DNA of 64,000 bases from Enterocloster aldenensis. Lineage in GTDB: Bacteria > Bacillota > Clostridia > Lachnospirales > Lachnospiraceae. Shown one piece after another: positions 34,891-42,296 of the stretch. The stretch is from the NCBI RefSeq assembly GCF_003434055.1, contig NZ_QVEX01000006.1, forward strand, positions 289,632-353,631, read 5' to 3'. The position numbers and the translations under genes are program-made. The notes under the pieces were generated by a model. It saw only the letters and a list, made by a program, of their open reading frames with translations. It was not told the origin of the DNA and did not search any database. Within the stretch, counting starts at the first letter, position 1; every line of letters starts with the position of its first letter.

Positions 34891-36519
34891 TTAATCTCTT
34901 TCCTGTGATGCATAGCAGCACACGCCGTTTACATAGGTGGCCTCCACCCGGATCCGGGCCAGTTCCCCGGCAGGCACCTCAAAGGGATTTGAATCCAGCA
35001 CCACGAAGTCCGCGGCCATGCCCGGCGCAATACGGCCTTTTTCATTTTCCTCAAAGGAAGCATGGGCGCCTTCAACCGTAAAGGAATCAAGGGCCTGCTG
35101 AACGCTCATGGCCTGCTCCATGAGATACGGTCCCACATGGTCCTTTACCGTTGTCCTGGTTACCGCGCACTGGATGCCCTTCATCACATCCGGCAGTTCC
35201 ACCGGACAGTCGGAGCCGTTGGATGTATGGGTTGTCTCATACAAGGTCTTAAAGTTATAGCTGGATGCGGCCCGCTCCTTCCCGATGCGTTCTTCCACGA
35301 TATGGATGTCGTAATCCAGGAAAATGGACTGGATATAGGCATGCAGGGACAGCTCTTCAAATTTCCTTAACTGGTCCGGCCTTGTTATCTGGCAGTGGAC
35401 AATGCCGTGGCGGTGGTCCGGCCTTGGGCACTCTTTAAGGGCTTTTTCGTAAGCAGCCAGTATATCGTCCAGTATCCCGTCACCGATTGCGTGGATGGCC
35501 ACCTGCATCCCATGGGAGTTGGCATAACCCACCATCTCCTCAAACTGTTCCCTGGTAAATATAGGAATCCCGCAGGTAGACGGATCGTCGGCATATGGCC
35601 TGCTTAAATACGCGCTCCTGGCGCCCAGTGAGCCGTCCCCCAGCATTTTTAACGGTCCGATCTTAAACCATGGGGTTCCCCATCCTGTATGATACCCTTT
35701 TTCCAGAAATCCTTTCAGGTCCTTTAAGGTGGTGAACTGGGACTGCTCATATACCCTGACCGTCATCCGGCCTTCCGCCTCCAGTTCCCTGTATGCCTCC
35801 AGCACACGCTCATATGGCACATTGTTAAAGGCCAGCAGGTCATCGGTCTGGGAAGAGGTAACACCGCAGCGGTTCAGGGCATGGGATGCGGCGAGGATCA
35901 TCTCCTTGATATCTTCCTTGGTGGGTTCGGGCAGGCGGCCGTATATCAGGTCCATTGCATTCTCACGGAAAATACCGTTGGGCCTGCCATCCGCCTCCAC
36001 CTCGAACCTTCCCCCCTCCACCTGGGGCGTGTCCTTTGTGATACCGGTAAGCTCCAGGGCTTTGGTGTTGACCACACACGCGTGGCCGCAGGTCCTTATC
36101 AGGCAAATGGGATGTTCCATTGATATCCCGTCCAGGTCATGGCGGTCAGGGAAACGCCTGCCGTCCTCAAAGTAATCATGGTTCCATCCCCTGCCCTTGA
36201 CCCAGGTCCCCGGCCTGATATTATGTTCAAGGATGAAATCCTTCATATATTCCTTCATCCCGCCCATGGATGTGGTATGGGCAGACAGGTCCGCCATGCG
36301 CAGCGCGTTGCCATAATTCAGAAGGTGCATATGGGAATCATTGAAACCGGCACAGACAAAACGGCCCTTAAGCTCCCTTATCCCATCCCCTTCTTCCTTA
36401 AAGGCCATTGCGCCTTCATTGGTACCGGCATACACGAACCGGCCATCTTCTGTCACAAAGGCCTCACACAGGGGAAGTTCCCCTGTGTACACGGCCCCGT
36501 TCCGGTATATTATCCTCAT
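34891..36519 (-). CDS. Amidohydrolase family 3 (YtcJ-like)
   Basis: 542 residues. The N-terminal metal site is the HxH in CAGFNDSHMHLLNYG; further active-site elements are GTPWFKIGPLKMLGDGSLGA, VAIHAIGDGILDDILAA, HGIVHCQITRPDQL and SNGSDCPVELPD with the final metal aspartate. The C-terminus returns to the composite beta-sandwich (GRIAPGMAADFVVLDSNPFE). Known relatives hydrolyse N-acyl or cyclic amide bonds; the substrate cannot be named. It follows the AGCS symporter by 11 bases and shares its lysine-riboswitch leader, so it may act on something the transporter brings in. Confidence 0.9.
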   Translation of the reverse strand: MRIIYRNGAVYTGELPLCEAFVTEDGRFVYAGTNEGAMAFKEEGDGIRELKGRFVCAGFNDSHMHLLNYGNALRMADLSAHTTSMGGMKEYMKDFILEHNIRPGTWVKGRGWNHDYFEDGRRFPDRHDLDGISMEHPICLIRTCGHACVVNTKALELTGITKDTPQVEGGRFEVEADGRPNGIFRENAMDLIYGRLPEPTKEDIKEMILAASHALNRCGVTSSQTDDLLAFNNVPYERVLEAYRELEAEGRMTVRVYEQSQFTTLKDLKGFLEKGYHTGWGTPWFKIGPLKMLGDGSLGARSAYLSRPYADDPSTCGIPIFTREQFEEMVGYANSHGMQVAIHAIGDGILDDILAAYEKALKECPRPDHRHGIVHCQITRPDQLRKFEELSLHAYIQSIFLDYDIHIVEERIGKERAASSYNFKTLYETTHTSNGSDCPVELPDVMKGIQCAVTRTTVKDHVGPYLMEQAMSVQQALDSFTVEGAHASFEENEKGRIAPGMAADFVVLDSNPFEVPAGELARIRVEATYVNGVCCYASQERD

Positions 36520-36530
36520 GGTGCGTCCCC

Positions 36531-37994
36531 TTATCCTTTTTTCTGCATTTTCTTTTTGTCCTCATAGAACAGGGGGATGTCCTCCTCCAGGGTGCCGATG
36601 CCCATGTAGCGGGCCTTATAATCCTTTAACAGCTTAAAGTAGGTGCCGGACAGGATCAGGACAACAAACACATTGATAAAGGTAGGGATACCACTTGTGA
36701 TGTCCACCAGGGTCCAGATGCTTAAATCCCCTACATTAATCAGGTACAGGGTAAGGAGGAACGGCGGCAGGGCGTAAAAATACTTGAAAAGCATAAGCAG
36801 CCATTTCTTCAGCACCGGGTGGTCCTTGGCCAGGTGGCGCAGGGTAACTTCATAATACACATACCAGCCCCCGGAAGTGGTGACAGAGAAAATCACCATG
36901 GTGGCTGTCATGAACACGGTCCCAAAGGAACCCAGGCTGTGCTGGAACACATTGAGGGCCAGGGTTGCATTGGTTGCGCCGGAGGTCCATTCTCCTGTTA
37001 TCAGCACGCTGAGGGCCGTAATGGTACATACGATGAAGGTATCCACAAAGACCTCAAAGGAACCCCAAAGCCCCTGCTCCACCGGATGCCTGGTCTTGCT
37101 GGAAGCGTGTACCATGGGGCTGGTACCCCAGCCGGCTTCATTGGAGTATACGCTTCTCTGCATGCCTGTGGCAATGGCCTTGGACACGGTAACACCTGCA
37201 AATCCGCCCATGGCAGCGGTTCCTGTGAAGGCATTGGTAAAAATGGAAGCAATGGTGGGAACCAGGTTCCCGATGTTAAGGATGATGATTAAGACACCGA
37301 ACAGCATATAACCAAGGCTCATCACAGGCACCAGCTTTACGAAGATCTTACTCAGGTTCTTAACCCCCCTCCAAATCAGGGCATAGATGAAGATGACCAG
37401 CATCAGGGAGGCCAGTTCCTGCTTTACCCCAAAGGACTGTGCCAGCACCTCGGAGGTGGTAAAATTAGAGGCGCTGATGAAAAAGGTGGAGAAAATGCCA
37501 AGGCCGAATATAAATGCCAGCGGAAGCCATTTCTTCCCCCAATGGCGCTCTTCCCCAAGGCCGTACTCCATATAGTAGGTGGGACCGCCGTAAGGGTTGC
37601 CTTCCTCGTCGGTGCGGCGGTAGTAAACAGCCAGGGTAACCTCAACCTGCTTAATCAGCATGCCTATGAAGGCGGTAAGCCACATCCACAGCACGGCTCC
37701 CGGTCCGCCCGTGGTCACGGCGGTGGCCACACCTGCAATGTTGCCAAAGCCCACGGAACCGCCAACCGCGGTGGCGATGGCCTCATAAGGGCTTAAAAGT
37801 CCTTTGTCATTTTCATCCTGCACATGGTCCTTGCGCAGGATACAGCCCAGGGTGCGCTTAAAGATGTAACCCAGATGGCGCACCTGGAAAAACCCGGACC
37901 GGACCGTAACGTAAACACCGGTAATGATGATCAGCGCAATCAATGGCGGCCCCCATATGATTTCACCGTTGAGCCAGTTTAAAAAATCTGTCAT
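36531..37994 (-). CDS. AGCS family sodium:amino-acid symporter
   Basis: 487 residues with about eleven membrane helices. AGCS signatures are SPYEAIATAVGGSVGFGNIA, GVATAVTTGGPGAVLWMWLT, AFIGMLIKQVEVTLAVYYR, and GMQRSVYSNEAGWGTSPMVH. Family members are usually called alanine or glycine carriers, but the leader holds a lysine riboswitch, so lysine or a lysine-related compound is a better guess for the substrate. ATG at 37994 follows GGGGGA. It heads an operon with a YtcJ-like amidohydrolase. Confidence 0.93.
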   Translation of the reverse strand: MTDFLNWLNGEIIWGPPLIALIIITGVYVTVRSGFFQVRHLGYIFKRTLGCILRKDHVQDENDKGLLSPYEAIATAVGGSVGFGNIAGVATAVTTGGPGAVLWMWLTAFIGMLIKQVEVTLAVYYRRTDEEGNPYGGPTYYMEYGLGEERHWGKKWLPLAFIFGLGIFSTFFISASNFTTSEVLAQSFGVKQELASLMLVIFIYALIWRGVKNLSKIFVKLVPVMSLGYMLFGVLIIILNIGNLVPTIASIFTNAFTGTAAMGGFAGVTVSKAIATGMQRSVYSNEAGWGTSPMVHASSKTRHPVEQGLWGSFEVFVDTFIVCTITALSVLITGEWTSGATNATLALNVFQHSLGSFGTVFMTATMVIFSVTTSGGWYVYYEVTLRHLAKDHPVLKKWLLMLFKYFYALPPFLLTLYLINVGDLSIWTLVDITSGIPTFINVFVVLILSGTYFKLLKDYKARYMGIGTLEEDIPLFYEDKKKMQKKG

Positions 37995-38045
37995 TTATTA
38001 AATCCCCCTTGTCTTTAGTCTGGATGCTGATGTGGATTTTCGGCA

Positions 38046-38075
38046 AAGAAAAAGCAACGGCCAAGGCCATTGCTT
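38046..38075 (-). terminator. Lysine-riboswitch terminator
   Basis: AAGCAATGGCC and GGCCGTTGCTT (on the minus strand) form an 11-base stem with one G-U pair, a two-base spacer and a T-rich tail (TTTCTTTG). It sits between the aptamer and the symporter start. Confidence 0.85.
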
Positions 38076-38094
38076 CCATACCGGTATCCTTATA

Positions 38095-38312
38095 ACGGAA
38101 CCAACCAATAGCGCCACCACTTTGATTAAGTGAGAGTACACAGCCTGTTAAACTGTATCCCAACACATCCCACCGGCAGACGGGACCTGTTTCGGCGGAA
38201 GACCCTTTCCCTGTACGCCCGGCCTGCCGGCCGTGGAACGTATGCCATACGTTCCCTGACTTATGTCGTGTACAGGTACTGATGTTTACCGCGCCTCTAT
38301 CGCATCCTATTT
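38095..38312 (-). ncRNA. Lysine riboswitch (L box)
   Basis: On the minus strand the conserved blocks appear in order: GATAGAGGCGCGGTAAACAT and CAGTA; then GGGAAAGGG, GCCGAA, GCCGG; then CTCTCACTT...AAGTGGTGGCGCTAT. These correspond to AGAGG-GC, AGTA, AAAGG, GCCGAA, CTGG, CTGTCA and the P5 stem ending GGAG-GCTA of the L box. One consensus base differs (CTCTCA for CTGTCA). A terminator follows at 38046-38075, so lysine binding would turn the downstream symporter/amidohydrolase operon off. This element fills the 320-base gap between pdxK and the symporter. Confidence 0.87.
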
Positions 38313-38314
38313 TA

Positions 38315-39223
38315 TTAATGATTCCTTAACATCATACTATCAGAATCAGGAACTGTCAACATTTTTTCGCTTTCATGCCTGCTGCTGACCGCATGGATCA
38401 GCACATCCATGACTTCCTCAAAGCACACGCCATTGGCCGTGGGGATTTTTAATTCCTCGGAACGCCTGATGCACTGCTTCACAAAGGAGGCTGCCAGGCG
38501 CACCCCGTCCTCAAGCTTCCATCCCCTGACAGCTGCCGCAGCCACCACGGAGGAAAACACGTCCCCGGTTCCAGGCCTTTCCTGGCCCACCCGGATTGTT
38601 TTTGGAAAGGAAACCTCCCGTTCCCCTTCCGCCACTACATTCACCAGATAGCCGCCCTGGTTCACGCCGGTTATGACCACGGATTCAGGTCCCATGGCCT
38701 GGATATCCCTTGCCATCTCCTTTAATCCTTCCCTTGTCCAGCCTTTTTTGCGGTATGGCCTGTCCGTCAGGATGCAGGCTTCGGTCAGGTTGGGGGTGAC
38801 GATGCTCCCCATGGATACCAGGGCTTTCATGCGCCTGCACATGACCTGTGTATAGGTGGCATAGGTTTCCCCGTGGTCGCCCATGATGGGGTCAATGATA
38901 ATCTTCGTATCTTCATGTCCAAAATCCCGGATCATATCCATCACAATCCCGATCTGGTCTTCCGAACCCAGAAATCCGCTGACAATCCCGTCAAAGGACA
39001 GGTCCAGTTCCTTCCATTTCTCAATGTATCCAGGCATTCTGCCAGTATAATCATCAAAGAAATAGACCGGGAATCCGGTATGGTTGGATAGGATGGAGGT
39101 GGGGATGGGACAGCACTGCACCTTCATGGCGGATATGATGGGGATAGCCACTGTCAGGGAACAGCGGCCGTATCCGGATAAATCATTTATCATTGCAATC
39201 TTCTTTTGGCGGTATCCACTCAT
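38315..39223 (-). CDS. pdxK: Pyridoxal/pyridoxamine kinase
   Basis: 302 residues of the PdxK/PdxY ribokinase-like fold. Signatures are AMINDLSGYGRCSLTVAIPI at the start, PIPTSILSNHTGFP, IIIDPIMGDHGETY, GSIVTPNLTEACIL and the ATP/anion-hole GTGDVFSSVVAAA. It phosphorylates vitamin B6 vitamers to keep them in the cell. It lies 13 bases after an ECF S-component, supporting B6 salvage. Its C-terminal codons contain the promoter for the lysine-riboswitch operon. Confidence 0.92.
   Translation of the reverse strand: MSGYRQKKIAMINDLSGYGRCSLTVAIPIISAMKVQCCPIPTSILSNHTGFPVYFFDDYTGRMPGYIEKWKELDLSFDGIVSGFLGSEDQIGIVMDMIRDFGHEDTKIIIDPIMGDHGETYATYTQVMCRRMKALVSMGSIVTPNLTEACILTDRPYRKKGWTREGLKEMARDIQAMGPESVVITGVNQGGYLVNVVAEGEREVSFPKTIRVGQERPGTGDVFSSVVAAAAVRGWKLEDGVRLAASFVKQCIRRSEELKIPTANGVCFEEVMDVLIHAVSSRHESEKMLTVPDSDSMMLRNH
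38331..38359 (-). promoter_or_regulatory. Promoter of the lysine-riboswitch operon
   Basis: A perfect TTGACA (38354-38359) and TATGAT (38331-38336) with a 17-base spacer, located within the last codons of the pyridoxal kinase gene. The riboswitch RNA begins just after. Confidence 0.75.
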
Positions 39224-39236
39224 ATCTGTCTCCTAA

Positions 39237-39857
39237 CTATCGTAACCGGTCAAACAGCCCGGCCCGTATGAGGGCGCTGCGAAGGGGCATGTAGATTGCC
39301 ACCGAAACAAAGGTGGAGGTGACGGCATTGATGGAGGTGCTGGTGATGTTCCATGCCAGTACCAGCTGGGCCGCAGGCTTTCCCAGTATCAGCAGCTTGT
39401 AAAAATATCCCACCATGGGGTCAAAAACCACATTGAACAGCAGTCCGCACACAGCCGCAGCCAGCACATAGCGCAGCACCTTCTTCTTATCACTGATTTC
39501 GTTAATCCTCCCAAGCCGGTGGGCCACCAGTCCTGTTATGAGGCCGATGCACAGCTTAAGGATGAATGTCTTGGGCGCATATACCACATACACCGGGTCA
39601 AACAGGTCCCCGATGGTCATGCCGATGGCGCCGCCCAGGCCGCCGTAAAAGCCGCCTAATATAAGGGCGCCCAGCACGCACACCGCATTGCCCAGATGGA
39701 TGGACGTGGCGTCCCCGCCCGGAAGTGTGATCTTAATCTGCAAAAAGGTAAATACCACATAGGACATGGCTGCAAACAGCCCGGTCAGGGCCAGCTTATA
39801 CAGATGCTTCTCTTCCTCCCCCGCATATCCTTTGGCTGTTATCTGGTTCACTTTCAT
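39237..39857 (-). CDS. ECF transporter S component, probably for vitamin B6
   Basis: 206 residues with about six membrane helices; the N-terminal LYKLALTGLFAAMSYVVFTF and LPGGDATSIHLGNAVCVLGA match ECF substrate-binding subunits, which use a shared energising module encoded elsewhere. Cotranscription with pyridoxal kinase suggests pyridoxine/pyridoxal as substrate (PdxU-type); that is context inference. ATG at 39857 is preceded by AAGGAG. Confidence 0.85.
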   Translation of the reverse strand: MKVNQITAKGYAGEEEKHLYKLALTGLFAAMSYVVFTFLQIKITLPGGDATSIHLGNAVCVLGALILGGFYGGLGGAIGMTIGDLFDPVYVVYAPKTFILKLCIGLITGLVAHRLGRINEISDKKKVLRYVLAAAVCGLLFNVVFDPMVGYFYKLLILGKPAAQLVLAWNITSTSINAVTSTFVSVAIYMPLRSALIRAGLFDRLR

Positions 39858-39874
39858 ACGCTTTCACTCCTTGG

Positions 39875-39940
39875 ACCGCATTGCGGTTTATTTTATCCTG
39901 GTGATTCATCCATGGACTTCATGGTCCATATCTTATCACC
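39875..39940 (-). promoter_or_regulatory. Structured leader before the ECF/pdxK operon
   Basis: On the minus strand GGTGAT...ATCACC encloses ATGGAC...GTCCAT (39900-39940), followed by the palindrome ACCGCAATGCGGT (39875-39887) just before the ribosome-binding site. No known riboswitch class was recognised; it may sequester the start site. The rest of the gap to thiamine pyrophosphokinase shows nothing else. Confidence 0.4.
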
Positions 39941-40014
39941 GGAGTGGAGTGTTATAAATATCCAGTTTTATGCTTTTTGACCAGTCCAGTTCCACCGTTG
40001 CATGGATATTGGCC

Positions 40015-40665
40015 TTAGTCATGGGATTCCACCACAATCAGCACGCCATCCGTAAATGTGATGGTGCCTTCCTCCCCAATCAGCTCATTGCTGATGCACA
40101 GGCTGGTGCCGATCTCAATATCCTTGTCAAGAAGAGGATATTTAAATCCGGTCAGTGTGATGCCGTCCACATGCTCGGTCAGCGGAAGAAAGGAAATGTA
40201 TCTGCCCCACAGTCCGCTGCTCCTGAAGGTGCGCTCCCCGTCAATCAGGTATATCCGGTTCTGGCAGTCCAGTATACAGGCCTCTATCCCCTTCTGGAGG
40301 CAGGGGAACAGCAGGTGGATATTGCCCAGCATGTGGTCCATGCGCCCGCCTGTGGCCCCCAGTATCACTATATGGGTACAGCCCATGGCCTGGGCCTTTA
40401 ACAGGGCCAGTTCCGTATCGGTCTCATCCTTTTCCGGCTGATGGGTATCCCAGATAATGTGCTCCTTCTGTCTGTAATACTGAAGTATCCCGGGCTTTAC
40501 CGTGTCAAAATCCCCCACAACCATATCCGGTTCCAGTCCCAAGGCCTTTACTGCCTCCAGTCCGGCGTCCACTGCGATTATTTTATCAAATGTTTCCTGT
40601 TCCAAAAAAGAGCCGGCGAAAGACAGGTCCAGTTTTCCGCCGGTAATGATCAGACATCGTTTCAT
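40015..40665 (-). CDS. thiN: Thiamine diphosphokinase
   Basis: 216 residues. It makes thiamine pyrophosphate from thiamine and ATP. Key text: DKIIAVDAGLEAVKALGLEP, DMVVGDFDTVKPGI, EKDETDTELALLKA and VILGATGGRMDHMLGNIHLL. The C-terminal beta-domain ends with NELIGEEGTITFTDGVLIVV. In Firmicutes this gene regularly follows rpe and rsgA, as here. ATG at 40665 has a weak site (AAGGATATGAAACG region). Confidence 0.95.
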   Translation of the reverse strand: MKRCLIITGGKLDLSFAGSFLEQETFDKIIAVDAGLEAVKALGLEPDMVVGDFDTVKPGILQYYRQKEHIIWDTHQPEKDETDTELALLKAQAMGCTHIVILGATGGRMDHMLGNIHLLFPCLQKGIEACILDCQNRIYLIDGERTFRSSGLWGRYISFLPLTEHVDGITLTGFKYPLLDKDIEIGTSLCISNELIGEEGTITFTDGVLIVVESHD

Positions 40666-40684
40666 ATCCTTATTCCTTACTTGG

Positions 40685-40721
40685 TCAATCCATACTGAAT
40701 CAATCCATACTAAATCAATCC
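40685..40721. repeat. 15-bp tandem repeat between thiN and rpe
   Basis: TCAATCCATACTGAA, TCAATCCATACTAAA and a partial TCAATCC follow one another. The repeat is in a 78-base intergenic stretch and has no evident function. Confidence 0.8.
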
Positions 40722-40743
40722 TTTGTCCAGGTTCCTGGGAAAC

Positions 40744-41406
40744 TTACTGCATGGAGCTGAATATCTCCACGAATTCCTTTGTCCTTGCAGCCGCATCCCC
40801 GCCAAACACAGCAGATCCGGCCACGAACACATTGGCGCCCGCCAGCATGATCTCCTTCACATTGGCAGCGCTGACGCCGCCGTCCACCTGGATATCCACA
40901 GGAAGCCCCAGGCTGTCAATCCTGGCCCTCAGCGCCCTTACCTTGTCAAGGGTGTAGGGAATGAATTTCTGGCCGCCAAAGCCCGGGTTCACGGTCATGA
41001 TGAGCACCATGTCCAGCTGGTCCAGGATGCAGTCCAGCGCCTGGATGGGTGTGGCGGGATTTAAGGCAACGCCTGCCTTTAAGCCCAGGTCCTTAATCTG
41101 GTTCACCACGCGGTCCAGATGGGTACAGGCTTCGGCATGGACCGTAATGATATCCGCGCCGCAGGATTTCATGTCCTCCACATACCGCCCCGGCTCCTCC
41201 ACCATCATATGGACATCAAAAACAGCTTTTGTACAGGAACGCAGGCTCCTGATGACCGGCATCCCAAAGGAAATGCTGGGCACAAAAGCCCCGTCCATCA
41301 CATCCAGGTGGATGTATTCAGCCCCTGCCCGTGCCACGGTGCTGACCTGGGATCCCAGATTGCAGAAATCAGCCGCCAGGATTGACGGCGCCAATTTATA
41401 GTGCAT
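40744..41406 (-). CDS. rpe: Ribulose-phosphate 3-epimerase
   Basis: 220 residues, TIM barrel of the pentose phosphate pathway. Signature regions are LAPSILAADFCNLG, YIHLDVMDGAFVPSISFG, FDVHMMVEEPGRYV, VLIMTVNPGFGGQKFI and QVDGGVSAANVKEIMLAGAN, with the metal histidines and catalytic aspartates in place. The start lies two bases after the rsgA stop, so they are cotranscribed. Confidence 0.97.
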   Translation of the reverse strand: MHYKLAPSILAADFCNLGSQVSTVARAGAEYIHLDVMDGAFVPSISFGMPVIRSLRSCTKAVFDVHMMVEEPGRYVEDMKSCGADIITVHAEACTHLDRVVNQIKDLGLKAGVALNPATPIQALDCILDQLDMVLIMTVNPGFGGQKFIPYTLDKVRALRARIDSLGLPVDIQVDGGVSAANVKEIMLAGANVFVAGSAVFGGDAAARTKEFVEIFSSMQ

Positions 41407-41408
41407 TG

Positions 41409-42287
41409 TTAATACCTCCTCTTTTTCTTAAGCTCCTCATACATCAGAAGATAATTCTCATAACGGCTTCGGCTCAGCCTGCCGTCCTTCCTCGCTTCCT
41501 TTACCCCGCATACCTTCTCGCCCACATGGACGCAGCCAAGGAACCTGCAGTCCTGCTCATACCGGGCAAACTCAGGAAAGTAGTCCTTCAGGTCCCCTTC
41601 CTCCAAATCCGGTGTGAACATGGAACTGAATCCCGGCGTGTCCATCATGTACGTGTTTTCCTCCACGTAGAACAGCTGGGAATGGCGGGTGGTATGCTTT
41701 CCCCGCTCTATTTTCCGGCTGATATCCCCTGTCTCCATGGCTGCCCGGGGCTGGATACAGTTGGTCAGTGAGGATTTTCCCACTCCCGACGGGCCTGCCA
41801 GGACCGAGGTTTTTCCTCTGAGGATTTTCCTCACCTCTTCCACCCCTGTTTCATCAATGGCGCTGATGAACTTCACCTCATACCCGGCAGCCTCATAGAT
41901 GCTCCTGTAGGTCTCCATCAGCCCGTCATCCCCTAAATCCATCTTGTTGAAACAGATGATGACCGGAACCTGCTGTATTTCCATCATGACCAGGAAACGG
42001 TCCAGCAGGTTCAGGTTGGGGGACGGATGGGTCAGGGCAAAGACCACCAGGGCCTGGTCTATATTGGCCACTGCCGGCCGCACCAGGGCATTGGACCTGG
42101 GAAGGATGGCATCGATATTGCCCTCCCCCCCTGCCTCATCCAGAACAGAGAATTCCACATTATCCCCTACCAGGGGCTTTATCTTTTTATTTCTGAAAAT
42201 CCCTTTTGCCTTACACTCATAAACCCGGTCTTTACCATCATGCACATAATAAAAACCTGCAATTCCCTTAATTATCTTACCAGTCAT
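41409..42287 (-). CDS. rsgA: Ribosome small subunit-dependent GTPase RsgA
   Basis: 292 residues. It tests the decoding site of maturing 30S subunits. An N-terminal OB fold precedes a circularly permuted GTPase: G4 FNKMD, G1 GPSGVGKSS, G3 DTPGFSS. A C-terminal zinc knuckle has CRFLGCVHVGEKVCGV. Order and spacing with prkC upstream and rpe downstream are as in other Firmicutes. Confidence 0.97.
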   Translation of the reverse strand: MTGKIIKGIAGFYYVHDGKDRVYECKAKGIFRNKKIKPLVGDNVEFSVLDEAGGEGNIDAILPRSNALVRPAVANIDQALVVFALTHPSPNLNLLDRFLVMMEIQQVPVIICFNKMDLGDDGLMETYRSIYEAAGYEVKFISAIDETGVEEVRKILRGKTSVLAGPSGVGKSSLTNCIQPRAAMETGDISRKIERGKHTTRHSQLFYVEENTYMMDTPGFSSMFTPDLEEGDLKDYFPEFARYEQDCRFLGCVHVGEKVCGVKEARKDGRLSRSRYENYLLMYEELKKKRRY

Positions 42288-42296
42288 AAACTCCTC

